A DNA stretch of 64,000 nt, taken from assembly GCF_900088825.1 (NCBI RefSeq), contig NZ_LT592171.1, positions 212,009 through 276,008 on the forward strand, given 5' to 3'. How positions within the stretch are numbered: position 1 is the first letter of the stretch; each line of letters starts with the position of its first letter. Below, piece after piece: positions 8,989 to 17,589 of the stretch. Under the pieces are notes generated by a model that had not been told where the DNA came from, ran no database searches, and was given only the letters and a program-made list of their open reading frames with translations. Position numbers and translations under genes: made by a program. Origin of the DNA: Thiomonas delicata (GTDB taxonomy: Bacteria; Pseudomonadota; Gammaproteobacteria; Burkholderiales; Burkholderiaceae_C).

Positions 8989-11891
8989 CAGGCCTTGGGC
9001 AGGATGCGCAACGCGGCACGGGTGTCGCGGCTGTCGATGCGTGCTGTCCCGGTGCCGAGCTGGACTTGCACGGCAGGCCCGGTTTGCACCCGCCAGCCGG
9101 GCGGCAGCGTCAAGTTGGCCTGGAGCGGGACGTGGCCGGCGAATTCCAGTGTCCAGCCCCCGCCAGGCATGGTCTCGAAGCGGATGATGTCGGCGTTGGC
9201 GTCGATCAGATAGGGCAAGGGGCTCTGGCCGCCGACGCGCAGGATGGCCTGATCGCTTGTGGCGTGCACGTAGCGCATGCCGGCATGCGTGGTGTGTCCG
9301 GCAATGGCGCTGCAGCGTTCCAAATCAGGCCGTGCCGTGTGCTCGCCCACGCGCCATTGCCGCAACGCCGGAGTTCCCCGCAGGCGCCAGCCGCCATCGA
9401 GCAGAGCCGCCACGGTGGCCTGGCGCCAGGCGAGCACGCTGTCGGAGTACTGTTTGCCGAAGATGGGGTGGGTGGTTTGGCGGATGGCCCATTGCCAGAC
9501 CTTGTGCAGGCTCATGGCGCCGGCCTGCTTGGTGACGATGTAGGGGTGGAAATACACGTCCAGCGCTTTGAGCCGGCGCGGGCTGTCGGTCATCTGGTAG
9601 GTCTCGATCGCGCGCTCGAAGCCGAAGTAGGGGCCGGTCCAGTTGTGGGTGTAGGTCTCCTCGTTCGAGCAGGCGGCGTAGACCTGGAAGTCGCGACCCT
9701 TGGGGATGCCCATCGGCCACACGCGCGACAACGTGGGTTCGCTGCGGGTGATCGTGGCGCCGCCGCCGTTGATGTTGCGCATGCCAACCTTGTAGGCGAG
9801 CGCAACGGCCTTGTTCGGCGGATTGCAGTCGCCGGGCCAGAGGAGCATGTCGCAGGGTTTTCCCGGAGGGCAGAGCTTGTTCTGGATGTAGTTGCGCGCG
9901 CCCACGACCTCGGTCTCGGTGCTGAAGGTGTAATTCGGCACCGGCAGGTAGTTGCCGTAGGGCAGCGCCTTGGTCGGCGTGCCGCGGTTGTGGTCGTCGC
10001 TGGCGGCGACCCAGTCGAAGGGGTGGCTCCAGGTGTGGCTGCCCGCTTCGACGTGGGGGAGCGCGAACATGCGTCGCGCCCATTTCTGCCCCTGGTCGGC
10101 GAGGGCGGGGTAGAGGCCCTCGTGACTGACCTCGGCGACGATGATGGATCCCAGCGTGGGCGTGCGGTACTTCTCCAGATATTCGGTGACCAGCACCTCG
10201 CACGCCAGCGGCGAGCCTGGGCGGTCGCAGGCGTTGACCCAGCCGTCGCCGTCGAAATGGACAAAAAAAACGCGCCGGCCGGTGCGGGTGGTGATGTCGG
10301 GCATGGGCGCGTCGGTCACGCGCAGCGCCGCGCGGAAGAACGCGATAGGATCGACGGACCAGCGGGTGCCCGAATCGCCCGGCAGGTTGAACACGGCGAA
10401 ATTGCCCAGCGCGTAGCCGCCCCAGGGCGTGATGGCGGCGCCGTCCATGGTCTGGCCGTCCGCCGCCGTGGCGCGCAGCCAAACTTGGCTGCCCGGGCCG
10501 GCGTCGAGCCGGAACGCGTTGGCCGCAGCGACGAGAGGGACGATTTCCCCGTTCGGCGTGCCGGGCTGACGCTGCACGGCCAGTGGGCCGGGCAGCGCGT
10601 CCTGGCCGACACGCAGGCCGAAGGCCGTCAGCACGGAAGGGTCCACTTGGCCCAGGATGGCCAGCGGGATGCCTTCGGCTCTGGCGCGCGCGAGCAGGCG
10701 GTCGGTGGCGTCGGGAACGTCGGAACGGTCCGCCCACAGCACCACGCCGGCATACCGCCCGGCCAGCGGCTCGGTGATGGCCGGGGCTCCGACGTATCGA
10801 TACTCCGGTACCAGTCCCAGGTATTCGAGCGGCATGGCGCCGTAGAGGTGCGCGCTCTGGTTGAGCAGTTCCGGGCTGTCGCCGTTTTGGCAGGAATGCA
10901 GCAACAGCACGCGGCGCGGAACCAGTTCGACCGTGCCGACACCCAGGCTTTCGAGTGCGGGGTCGGCCACCCAGGGGATGAGGCCGGCGGCGGCGATTTT
11001 GCCGGCCGTCTCGCGTGCCAGGGGGCGCTGCTCGGGAGGGACATAGTCGATGGCCACGCCGGCTAGCCGGTAGCGGCTGCGTAGTTCGCCGAAACGCGCA
11101 AGCAGCCACTGGCGGTCGGGCTCGGAAACCTCGACGAACTGTTTGCTCGTCGCATTCCAGCCGCGGTAGAGCGACTCGGCCGCCACCGCCAGCGTGGCCT
11201 TGGCCAAGGTTGCATCCATCAACTCGAAGCCGCGGTTGGGCAGCAAGCGAATGCCGGGAAACGCGGCGATCAGGCCGCGCAGGGTGGACTGCAGCGCCGT
11301 GGCCTGGCGCTTGCGCTCGGCGTCGGTTTTCGCCAGGAATTGATAGGAATCGAGGGTGTCGAGGAAAAAGGCGCGAAAGCCGGCCTGCCACAGCGGACCG
11401 ATGATGCGCTGTTGCAGGAACTGCGGCCAGCCCGCGGCGGTCTGGTCGATGACGCGCGAGCCCCAGGCCGGGTTGTCGCCGGGCAGCCAGGCTTTCGGGA
11501 TGTCGTTGTAATAAGGGCGGTCAGGCCGGACCTCGCCCAGCGAGACGTAGGCCAGCGCGAGGGTCCGGGGCGCCAGGTTCTTGACGACCTCCGGGTCTTG
11601 CTTGAGCGCGTGTTCGGGTTCCAGGACGACCCAATCGAAAGCGCGCAGATCGTCCAGCGGGATACGGCTGCCGTAGTAGAACGCGATGGCCGGCGTCTGC
11701 CCTGCCTGGGCACTGTGGCAGGAGGGGCAGTCGCCGCAGTTGCATGGTGGCGCTTCGCCGGCCGCCCGGGCCGGCGAAGCGCCCAGGCCGCCAATCCATG
11801 TGCCGAGTGAGGCGAGGCCGCCCGCCCGGGTGAGAAATCGGGCCAGGAATCGGTTTTGCGGCAGGGTTTGCAGGAATTGGCGGCGTTTCAT
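8988..11891 (-). CDS. pelA: PelA, periplasmic Pel hydrolase/deacetylase, with Tat-like signal and Cys cluster
   Basis: PelA trims and partly deacetylates Pel in the periplasm. This 967-residue form has an N-terminal glycoside-hydrolase-like domain (YVSLGEVRPDRPYY, FFLDTLDSYQF and ESLYRGW within about residues 75-300). A CE4-like deacetylase region follows, with VHFDGDGW (about 541-548) supplying the metal-binding Asp and SHTWSHPF (about 615-622) the His-x3-His pair. A C-terminal beta-rich domain ends the protein. I chose the ATG at 11891, which gives MKRRQFLQTL, a twin-arginine-like signal ending near SPARA. An upstream ATG at 11942 would add 17 residues and bury the signal. The mature start carries CNCGDCPSCH, which is odd (see findings). 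This is the first gene of the pel operon. Confidence 0.95.
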   Translation of the reverse strand: MKRRQFLQTLPQNRFLARFLTRAGGLASLGTWIGGLGASPARAAGEAPPCNCGDCPSCHSAQAGQTPAIAFYYGSRIPLDDLRAFDWVVLEPEHALKQDPEVVKNLAPRTLALAYVSLGEVRPDRPYYNDIPKAWLPGDNPAWGSRVIDQTAAGWPQFLQQRIIGPLWQAGFRAFFLDTLDSYQFLAKTDAERKRQATALQSTLRGLIAAFPGIRLLPNRGFELMDATLAKATLAVAAESLYRGWNATSKQFVEVSEPDRQWLLARFGELRSRYRLAGVAIDYVPPEQRPLARETAGKIAAAGLIPWVADPALESLGVGTVELVPRRVLLLHSCQNGDSPELLNQSAHLYGAMPLEYLGLVPEYRYVGAPAITEPLAGRYAGVVLWADRSDVPDATDRLLARARAEGIPLAILGQVDPSVLTAFGLRVGQDALPGPLAVQRQPGTPNGEIVPLVAAANAFRLDAGPGSQVWLRATAADGQTMDGAAITPWGGYALGNFAVFNLPGDSGTRWSVDPIAFFRAALRVTDAPMPDITTRTGRRVFFVHFDGDGWVNACDRPGSPLACEVLVTEYLEKYRTPTLGSIIVAEVSHEGLYPALADQGQKWARRMFALPHVEAGSHTWSHPFDWVAASDDHNRGTPTKALPYGNYLPVPNYTFSTETEVVGARNYIQNKLCPPGKPCDMLLWPGDCNPPNKAVALAYKVGMRNINGGGATITRSEPTLSRVWPMGIPKGRDFQVYAACSNEETYTHNWTGPYFGFERAIETYQMTDSPRRLKALDVYFHPYIVTKQAGAMSLHKVWQWAIRQTTHPIFGKQYSDSVLAWRQATVAALLDGGWRLRGTPALRQWRVGEHTARPDLERCSAIAGHTTHAGMRYVHATSDQAILRVGGQSPLPYLIDANADIIRFETMPGGGWTLEFAGHVPLQANLTLPPGWRVQTGPAVQVQLGTGTARIDSRDTRAALRILPKA

Positions 11892-12069
11892 GGTGTCGTG
11901 AGTGGTGGGCACACGATACCTGGAAGAAGCGTGCCGGGCCATCGGTATTGTCGGTCAGCGGGGGACGGGTTTCCGGGCTGCGGGCCATCGTGAAGCACAA
12001 TTTGCCAACAAATTCACGCAATCCGCGTTTTCGATCTGCCGCGCCCTGATCAGGGTCGGCCCGCTTCTG
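11892..12069. promoter_or_regulatory. divergent pelA/tatD control region with a 16-bp palindrome
   Basis: These 178 bases separate the divergent pelA and tatD starts and must hold the pel operon promoter. The clearest element is the inverted repeat AATTTGCCAACAAATT at 11999-12014 (6-bp arms, CCAA centre). It is AT-rich against the GC-rich background and could be an operator. I found no convincing -35/-10 pair for pelA. A sigma-54 reading of TGGCAAATTGTGCTT on the minus strand fails on spacing. No FleQ-type box was recognised. Confidence 0.4.
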
Positions 12070-12927
12070 GTGTCCGCCGCATTGAACATTTTTTCCGAAC
12101 CCACGGCCTGGATCGACACCCATGCCCATCTGGACGCCGCCGAGCTTGCCGGCGCGCGCGGCGCCGTGCTGGCCCAGGCGCGCGAGGCCGGCGTGCGCTG
12201 CGTGGTGATTCCGGCGGTCGAGCCGGGGAATTTCCGCGCGGTGCGCGAGCTGGCGCGGGCAAGCGGCCATGTCTACGCGCTGGGCGTGCATCCGATGTAT
12301 GTCGACAGGGTGGTGGAGTCCGACTTCGAGGTCGTGCGCATGGCCGTGCGGGAGGCCATGAACGACCCGCAATTCGTCGCCATCGGCGAGATCGGTTTGG
12401 ATTTCTTTGTCCCCGGACTGGACCGCGAGCGTCAGCTCTGGTGGTATGACCAGCAGTTGCGGCTTGCGCGCGAATTCGCCTTGCCGGTTCTGCTGCATGT
12501 GCGCAAGTCGCAGGACACCCTGCTCGCCGGCCTGCGGCGACAGGGGTGGTCGCAGTTCGCGTCCGGTGGAATTGCACACGCTTTCAACGGCAGCCGGCAG
12601 CAGGCCGATGGTTTTATCGGGCTGGGTTTCAAGCTCGGTTTCGGTGGCGCCATGACCTTCCCCCGTGCGCTCAACATCCGCCGGCTGGCGTCCGAACTGC
12701 CCGAGACCAACCTCGTGCTGGAAACCGACGCACCCGACATTCCGCCTGAATGGCTGGCCCGTTCGCAGCCGCCGCAGCCCAACACGCCGGCACAATTGCC
12801 GCGCATCGCCCAGACCCTGGCCGCCTTGCGCGGCTGGACGGCAGAACATGCGGCCCGCATCACGACGGCCAACGCGCGCGCGGCCTTGCCCCGATTGGCG
12901 GCGTGGCTGGATGCGCAGCCGACTTGA
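12070..12927 (+). CDS. TatD-family metal-dependent hydrolase
   Basis: TatD-family proteins are TIM-barrel metal-dependent nucleases, described as 3'-5' exonucleases acting in DNA repair and RNA turnover. The metal-binding motif WIDTHAHLD lies close to the N-terminus, GEIGLDFF supplies the bridging Glu, LLHVRKSQ a His, and [10 protein letters not shown] the final Asp. Start choice is uncertain. No ATG lies close to the metal motif, so I took the GTG at 12070 (285 residues), with TTG at 12082 as the alternative. The ATG at 11902 would add a 56-residue tail of no obvious family character and intrude on the pelA promoter region. The stop codon overlaps the htpG heat-shock promoter. Confidence 0.85.
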   Translation: MSAALNIFSEPTAWIDTHAHLDAAELAGARGAVLAQAREAGVRCVVIPAVEPGNFRAVRELARASGHVYALGVHPMYVDRVVESDFEVVRMAVREAMNDPQFVAIGEIGLDFFVPGLDRERQLWWYDQQLRLAREFALPVLLHVRKSQDTLLAGLRRQGWSQFASGGIAHAFNGSRQQADGFIGLGFKLGFGGAMTFPRALNIRRLASELPETNLVLETDAPDIPPEWLARSQPPQPNTPAQLPRIAQTLAALRGWTAEHAARITTANARAALPRLAAWLDAQPT

Positions 12928-12950
12928 ACTTTGCCGTTCCGGCACCATTT
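12923..12950 (+). promoter_or_regulatory. candidate sigma-32 (heat-shock) promoter of htpG
   Basis: The sequence CTTGAAC (12923-12929), then 14 bases, then ACCATTT (12944-12950) matches the RpoH consensus CTTGAAA-N13-17-CCCATNT closely. It lies 70 bp before the htpG ATG, and its -35 half is built into the tatD stop codon. HtpG is a classic sigma-32 target. The match is visible in the sequence. Function is inferred. Confidence 0.72.
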
Positions 12951-13019
12951 GGGGTCACGGGCTTTCAGCCGCGAACTCACCATCATTTCCCATCTACCCA
13001 GCGTTTTGGATCCAGAGCC

Positions 13020-14990
13020 ATGAGCACAGACACCACGACCAGCCCGCCCGCCGCCAGCAGCCACACCCATGCCTTCCAGGCCGAGGTCAAGCAGTTGTTG
13101 CACCTGGTGGCGCACTCGCTGTATTCGAACCGGGACATCTTTCTGCGCGAACTCGTTTCGAATGCTTCCGATGCCTGCGACAAGCTGCGCTATCTGGCGA
13201 TCGACGACGCGGCGTTGTGGGAAGGGCAGAGCGATCTGCGCATTCGCCTGGACTTCGACCCGCAGGCGCGCACCATCACCGTGAGCGACAACGGCATCGG
13301 CCTGTCGATGCAGGATGCGATCGACCACCTGGGCACCATCGCCAAGTCCGGCACGCGCGAGTTCATGCAGCAGATCGGCGACGCCCGCAAGGCCGACGCC
13401 AACCTGATCGGGCAGTTCGGCGTGGGTTTCTATTCTGGGTTCATCGTGGCCGACCGCATCACCGTGGAAAGCCGTCGCGCCGGACTGCCGGTCGAGCAGG
13501 GCGTGCGCTGGTCATCCGACGGCACCGGCGAATTCAGCGTCGAGCACATCCGCCGCGAGGCGCGGGGCACGGACGTGATCCTGCATCTGCGCGAGGACGC
13601 CGACGAACAGCAATTCGGCGACCTGCTCACGGCCTGGAAGCTCAAGAGCATCATCAATCGTTATTCCGACCACATTTCCCTGCCCATCGAGATGCGCAAG
13701 CGCGAATGGGACAAGGACAAGGCCGCGGAAGTCGTGCGGGAAGACTGGGAACAGGTGAACAAGGCAGCCGCACTATGGGCGCGGCCGAGGGGCGAACTCA
13801 CCAGCGAGCAGTACATCGATTTCTACAAGCAGATCGCCCACGACGCCGAAGCGCCGCTGGCCTGGACGCACAACCGTGTCGAGGGGCGCAGCGAATACAC
13901 CCAGCTGCTGTACATCCCGGCCAAGGCCCCCTTCGACCTCTGGAATCGCGAGCAGATGGCCGGCGTGAAGCTGTACGTCAAGCGCGTGTTCATTCTCGAC
14001 GACGCCACCAGCCTGCTTCCCACCTATCTGCGCTTTGTGCGCGGCGTGGTCGACAGCTCCGATCTCCCGCTCAATGTTTCGCGCGAGTTGCTGCAGGAAA
14101 GCCGCGATATCCGCGCCATTCGCGAAGGTTGCACGAAGCGTGTGCTTTCGCTGCTGGAAGACCTGGCGGGCAGCGAGGACCAGGCGCAGCGCGACAAGTA
14201 CGCGACCTTCTGGCAGGAATTCGGCCAGGTGCTCAAGGAGGGCATCGGCGAGGACTTCGCCAACCGCGAGCGCCTGGCGAAGCTGTTGCGCTTCGCCTCC
14301 ACGGCCGCCGAGTCCGACGCGCAGACCACGAGCCTTGCCGACTATGTGGCGCGCATGAAACCCGAACAGACGGCGATCTACTACATCACCGCCGATACGC
14401 CGCGTGCTGCGCGCTCCAGCCCTCAGCTTGAGGTGTTCAAGCGCAAGGGCGTGGAAGTGCTGCTGCTGACCGATCGGGTGGACGAGTGGATGCTCGGCAG
14501 CTTGCGCGAATTCGAGGGCAAGCTGCTGCAATCGGTGGCGCGCGGCGCCGCCAGCTTGGACGCATTGCAGGACGAGGCGGAAAAGAAGCAGGCCGAGGAG
14601 GCCGCGCAGACGCATCAGGCCTTGCTCGCGCGCATGAAAACGGCCTTGGACGGCATGGCGCAGGACGTGCGCATCAGCGCCCGGCTGGTGGAATCGCCCG
14701 CCTGCCTGGTCGTCGCCGAGGGCGACGTCAGCGGGCATCTGGCGCGGCTGTTGCGCCAGGCCGGACAGGAGGCGCCCAAGTCCAAGCCCATCCTGGAAAT
14801 CAATCCGGCGCATGCGCTGGTGCAGCGTCTGCAGTCCGAACTCGACAAGGGGGATGCAGCCCAGGCCGAAGCGTTCGACGACCTGTCCCGCATCCTGTTC
14901 GACCAGGCGCAGCTGGCCGAAGGCGGCATGCCCGAAGACCCGGCCGCCTACGTGCGACGCGTGAACCAGTGGCTCGTACGCGCGGCCTGA
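13020..14990 (+). CDS. htpG: HtpG, Hsp90-family molecular chaperone
   Basis: HtpG is the bacterial Hsp90, an ATP-dependent cytosolic chaperone dimer. The 656-residue protein has the complete three-domain architecture. The N-terminal GHKL ATPase shows [15 protein letters not shown] (Asn for Mg-ATP), [19 protein letters not shown] and [12 protein letters not shown]. The middle domain includes [11 protein letters not shown] and the [12 protein letters not shown] region. The C-terminal dimerisation domain follows. The ATG at 13020 places [20 protein letters not shown] at the usual distance. The frame is open further upstream inside tatD, but that is not family sequence. Expression is probably heat-induced from the promoter at 12923-12950. 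Confidence 0.97.
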   Translation: MSTDTTTSPPAASSHTHAFQAEVKQLLHLVAHSLYSNRDIFLRELVSNASDACDKLRYLAIDDAALWEGQSDLRIRLDFDPQARTITVSDNGIGLSMQDAIDHLGTIAKSGTREFMQQIGDARKADANLIGQFGVGFYSGFIVADRITVESRRAGLPVEQGVRWSSDGTGEFSVEHIRREARGTDVILHLREDADEQQFGDLLTAWKLKSIINRYSDHISLPIEMRKREWDKDKAAEVVREDWEQVNKAAALWARPRGELTSEQYIDFYKQIAHDAEAPLAWTHNRVEGRSEYTQLLYIPAKAPFDLWNREQMAGVKLYVKRVFILDDATSLLPTYLRFVRGVVDSSDLPLNVSRELLQESRDIRAIREGCTKRVLSLLEDLAGSEDQAQRDKYATFWQEFGQVLKEGIGEDFANRERLAKLLRFASTAAESDAQTTSLADYVARMKPEQTAIYYITADTPRAARSSPQLEVFKRKGVEVLLLTDRVDEWMLGSLREFEGKLLQSVARGAASLDALQDEAEKKQAEEAAQTHQALLARMKTALDGMAQDVRISARLVESPACLVVAEGDVSGHLARLLRQAGQEAPKSKPILEINPAHALVQRLQSELDKGDAAQAEAFDDLSRILFDQAQLAEGGMPEDPAAYVRRVNQWLVRAA

Positions 14991-15020
14991 CTCAAACCTC
15001 CGTTGCCATGGGTTTGGCGC

Positions 15021-15061
15021 CAGCGGCCAGCCCTAAGTCTGGCTCGCTAAACTGGCCGCTG
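15021..15061 (+). terminator. hairpin downstream of htpG
   Basis: A perfect 10-bp inverted repeat (CAGCGGCCAG at 15021-15030 and CTGGCCGCTG at 15052-15061) with a 21-base loop follows the htpG stop by 30 bases. No U-run follows, so efficiency is doubtful. A second short hairpin, GCCGCC-CTTCAA-GGCGGC (15073-15090), sits directly before the next start codon. Confidence 0.5.
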
Positions 15062-15091
15062 TTCAGGATCTAGCCGCCCTTCAAGGCGGCC

Positions 15092-15706
15092 ATGACAACG
15101 AGGATGAAAGAGGCGAACAAGCAGTCGGTCAACAGGCGAGCGGCGGGATACTGGCATTTCATGCGGGAATTCGTTCGTAATCCGCGCCAAATCGGGGCGA
15201 TCTGCCCCAGTTCTCCGTTCCTGGCACGGCGCATGGCCAGCTTGGTGCCACAGGGCGACGGTGTTGTCTTGGAATTAGGCCCCGGCGCTGGCGCGGTGAC
15301 GGCCGCATTGCTGAACCAAGGTGTCGCCGCCCAAGATCTGGTGCTGGTCGAGCGCTCGGCGGCGCTATCCGCGCTTCTGGCCAAGCGTTTTCCTGGGGTG
15401 CAACTCATCCAGGGCGACGCCATGCATCTGAGCCGTTTCGATGTTTTGCGTCAGCAGCCGGTGCGTGCCATCGTGTCCAGCCTGCCGCTGCGCAGCCTGC
15501 CCAGGCCGGTGGTGCGCCAGATCCTGGATCAGGTGGCGCTTATTTCGGATCCGGGTACCGTGTTCATCCAGTTCAGCTACGCCCTGCGCGGCAGCTACCA
15601 GAACCTGGCGCATGGCTTCGAGCGCGATCAGGCGCATGTGGTGTGGCGCAACTTGCCGCCCGCGCGAATCGAGGCCTTTTGCTTCCGTCCGCGCCAGGTT
15701 CAGTAG
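15092..15706 (+). CDS. class I SAM methyltransferase, PmtA-like (possible phospholipid N-methyltransferase)
   Basis: The 204-residue cytosolic protein has the SAM-binding motif VLELGPGAGAVTAALL (about residues 53-68) and an acidic motif at the end of strand 2 (LVLVERS). The opening REFVRNPRQIGAICPSSPFL and the later IVSSLPLRSLP motif are shared by phospholipid N-methyltransferases of the PmtA type and by rRNA adenine dimethylase relatives. That group methylates phosphatidylethanolamine towards phosphatidylcholine, so a membrane-lipid role is likely but unproven. The start could be ATG 15092 or ATG 15104. A hairpin at 15073-15090 lies immediately before the first. It stands alone between htpG and the convergent CobD-like gene. 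Confidence 0.75.
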   Translation: MTTRMKEANKQSVNRRAAGYWHFMREFVRNPRQIGAICPSSPFLARRMASLVPQGDGVVLELGPGAGAVTAALLNQGVAAQDLVLVERSAALSALLAKRFPGVQLIQGDAMHLSRFDVLRQQPVRAIVSSLPLRSLPRPVVRQILDQVALISDPGTVFIQFSYALRGSYQNLAHGFERDQAHVVWRNLPPARIEAFCFRPRQVQ

Positions 15707-15740
15707 CAGGCCGCGGCAAGACCGCCTCGCGGCCTGGGGA

Positions 15741-16712
15741 TCAGGACACCCACATCGTGATGGTGACCACGGCAAGCAGCAGCATCCATAGCAGGACCGA
15801 GCGCCACACCAGCCCCACGACGTTGCGCAGATGTGCGGAAGTCGGCACATCGCCAGGCATCTGCGGCTGGATTCCGGCAGGTTGTGCTTCGGCATCGATG
15901 GCGCTGGACCATGCCTGTTCGCCGGGTTCGGGCACCGCATGCTGGGCCGTGGCGCCCAGGCGAATGCCAACGGCACCAGCTGCTGCGGCCAGCATGGCCC
16001 CGGTATTGCTGTCGGGCCACAGTCGCGCATAGTTGCGCCACATGTCCACCGCCTCCTCGAAATTGCCGACCACCGCGTAGCCGGCCGCTGTCAGCCGCGC
16101 CGGCAGCCAGTCGAGCACGTGGAAAGCCCGGGTTGCAAAGTCGCGCAGCCAGGGGCTGGCGTCGGAGTCGTTGGCATTCCACTTGCCCGCCGTGTATTCG
16201 GCCATGCGGTAGAGCACGGCGCCAGCGGGCCCCAGGGGAAGCAAAAACCAGAAAAACACCCCGAGCACATAACGCTGCGCGGCCACCAACGCATGCTCGA
16301 TGGTCTGCTGGGTGACGTCATCCGCCGACATTTCCACGGTATCCAGGGCTTTCCATTGCTTGAGCGTGGCTCGTGCGCCTGGCACGTCGCCGTGGTTGAG
16401 GGCATCCGAAATGTCTGTGAAGTAGTGGCTGAATTGCCGGAATCCGAGCGTGAAATACAGCACCACGACATTCCAGGCGAAAGCCAGCAGGATGTGCACC
16501 CGCAAGGCCGCCCAGTACACGAGGAGCGACAGCAGCGCCGGCAGCAGAACGGCGATGAACCAGGCGGCCAGGCCATGCCTGCGTTCACCCGCGTCGAAAT
16601 TGCGTGCGGCGAAATCGGTCAGCGCCTTGCGGGCGCCGTAGACCACGCTCAAGCGCCCTAAGGGTTTGATCTGCTCAAGGAGCAGGGCGAGCAAGACGGA
16701 AAAAAAAGCCAT
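15741..16712 (-). CDS. CobD/CbiB-family integral membrane protein
   Basis: This 323-residue membrane protein opens with MAFFSVLLALLLEQIKPL and has about four hydrophobic segments (AWFIAVLLPALLSLLVYWAA, ILLAFAWNVVVLYFTLGF, VLGVFFWFLLPLGPAGAVLY and a C-terminal SVLLWMLLLAVVTITMWV). This is the layout of the CobD/CbiB (adenosylcobinamide-phosphate synthase) superfamily, which also includes AmpE-like proteins. No other cobalamin gene is near, so a role in B12 synthesis is not supported. A signalling or envelope role is possible. It lies 9 bp after the Nudix gene and probably shares its transcript. Codons 3-5 form a run of eight T (A on the + strand, 16700-16707). Confidence 0.75.
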   Translation of the reverse strand: MAFFSVLLALLLEQIKPLGRLSVVYGARKALTDFAARNFDAGERRHGLAAWFIAVLLPALLSLLVYWAALRVHILLAFAWNVVVLYFTLGFRQFSHYFTDISDALNHGDVPGARATLKQWKALDTVEMSADDVTQQTIEHALVAAQRYVLGVFFWFLLPLGPAGAVLYRMAEYTAGKWNANDSDASPWLRDFATRAFHVLDWLPARLTAAGYAVVGNFEEAVDMWRNYARLWPDSNTGAMLAAAAGAVGIRLGATAQHAVPEPGEQAWSSAIDAEAQPAGIQPQMPGDVPTSAHLRNVVGLVWRSVLLWMLLLAVVTITMWVS

Positions 16713-16721
16713 ATCCGCATG

Positions 16722-17456
16722 CTAAGCGATGAGCAATCGGTAGAGGTTGCGGATCATCGCCGCCGTGGCGCCCCAGATGAAATAGCGTTGCCCATCGGCC
16801 GCAATCCAGGGCATGGCGTAGAAGGCGCGTCGCGTGACGTTGGTCATCGATGCCGGCGCTGGCAGACCGGTTTGCACATCCCAGGTGCGCAGCTCATGGT
16901 GCTTCGGGTTCATCAGGAATTCGAGCGGCACCTCGAAGACTTCGGCCACTTCGCTGGGCTGCAGCCGTAGCCGGGCCTGGGGGTCGATCATCGCGACCAC
17001 AGGCGTGACGGCGTAGCCGGTGACGGTGGTGTAGATCGGCATCGACCCCAGGGGCTCCACCTGGTCGGGACGCAGACCGATTTCTTCCTCGGCTTCGCGC
17101 AGCGCCGTATACACCGGACTCGAATCAGCCGGGTCGCGGCTTCCGCCGGGAAAACTGATTTGACCCGCATGAACCTGCAACTGGGCGTTGCGGCGGGTGA
17201 GCAACAGATGCAGTCCTTGCCGGCGCTCCACCAGCGGCACCAGCACAGAGGCCTCGCGGGTGGGTGTCTGGCGTGAAAACGAGACGTCTTCGAAGACCTC
17301 GGGCTCCCAGTTCAGCGGTTGCGCAAAGCGCGAGCGCAGCCAGTGCGCCTGCAAGCGCGCGGGATGGACGGCCGGAAGGTCGGTCTCGGCACGGACCAGG
17401 GGAACCTGTTCCGGGTCGAATGGGGGGCGAGGGCCCGCTCCGGCGCTGGCGTTCAT
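16722..17456 (-). CDS. Nudix hydrolase, probable CoA pyrophosphatase
   Basis: Enzymes of this group (NudL/YeaB type) cleave CoA and its derivatives to 3',5'-ADP and phosphopantetheine. The 244-residue protein carries a Nudix box running from GGSRDPAD through ALREAEEEIGL (about residues 103-127), preceded by HAGQISFPGG, the feature that marks the CoA-pyrophosphatase branch (UPF0035-like). The C-terminus (FIWGATAAMIRNLYRLL) is also typical. It lies 9 bp upstream of the CobD-like gene and behind the rplS terminator, so it must have its own promoter or live on read-through. Confidence 0.85.
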   Translation of the reverse strand: MNASAGAGPRPPFDPEQVPLVRAETDLPAVHPARLQAHWLRSRFAQPLNWEPEVFEDVSFSRQTPTREASVLVPLVERRQGLHLLLTRRNAQLQVHAGQISFPGGSRDPADSSPVYTALREAEEEIGLRPDQVEPLGSMPIYTTVTGYAVTPVVAMIDPQARLRLQPSEVAEVFEVPLEFLMNPKHHELRTWDVQTGLPAPASMTNVTRRAFYAMPWIAADGQRYFIWGATAAMIRNLYRLLIA

Positions 17457-17501
17457 CGCTTGCTTTCAAGGAAACGTCGGGCCACCCCTGGCGTGCCCAA
17501 A

Positions 17502-17531
17502 GCAAACAGCCGGCATCGGCCGGCTGTTTGC
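17502..17531 (-). terminator. intrinsic terminator of the rpsP-rimM-trmD-rplS operon
   Basis: A perfect 12-bp inverted repeat (GCAAACAGCCGG, six-base loop, CCGGCTGTTTGC) lies 58 bp past the rplS stop. In the minus direction it is followed by a short TTT. The long GC-rich stem in this position makes it the likely end of the ribosomal operon. Confidence 0.8.
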
Positions 17532-17589
17532 GTGTTGCGCGTCGTCCTCGCCGCCACGTATGGGGCAGGCTGGATCAGCATGGGATGGC

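Noticed and set aside
11994-12010. Possible sigma-54 promoter for pelA (TGGCAAATTGTGCTT on the minus strand)
   Set aside because: The GG and GC elements are 8 rather than 10 bases apart, so the -24/-12 spacing fails.
15741-16712. Cobalamin biosynthesis role from the CobD/CbiB resemblance
   Set aside because: No other B12 gene is in the window and the protein sits with a Nudix hydrolase. Family resemblance alone is not enough.
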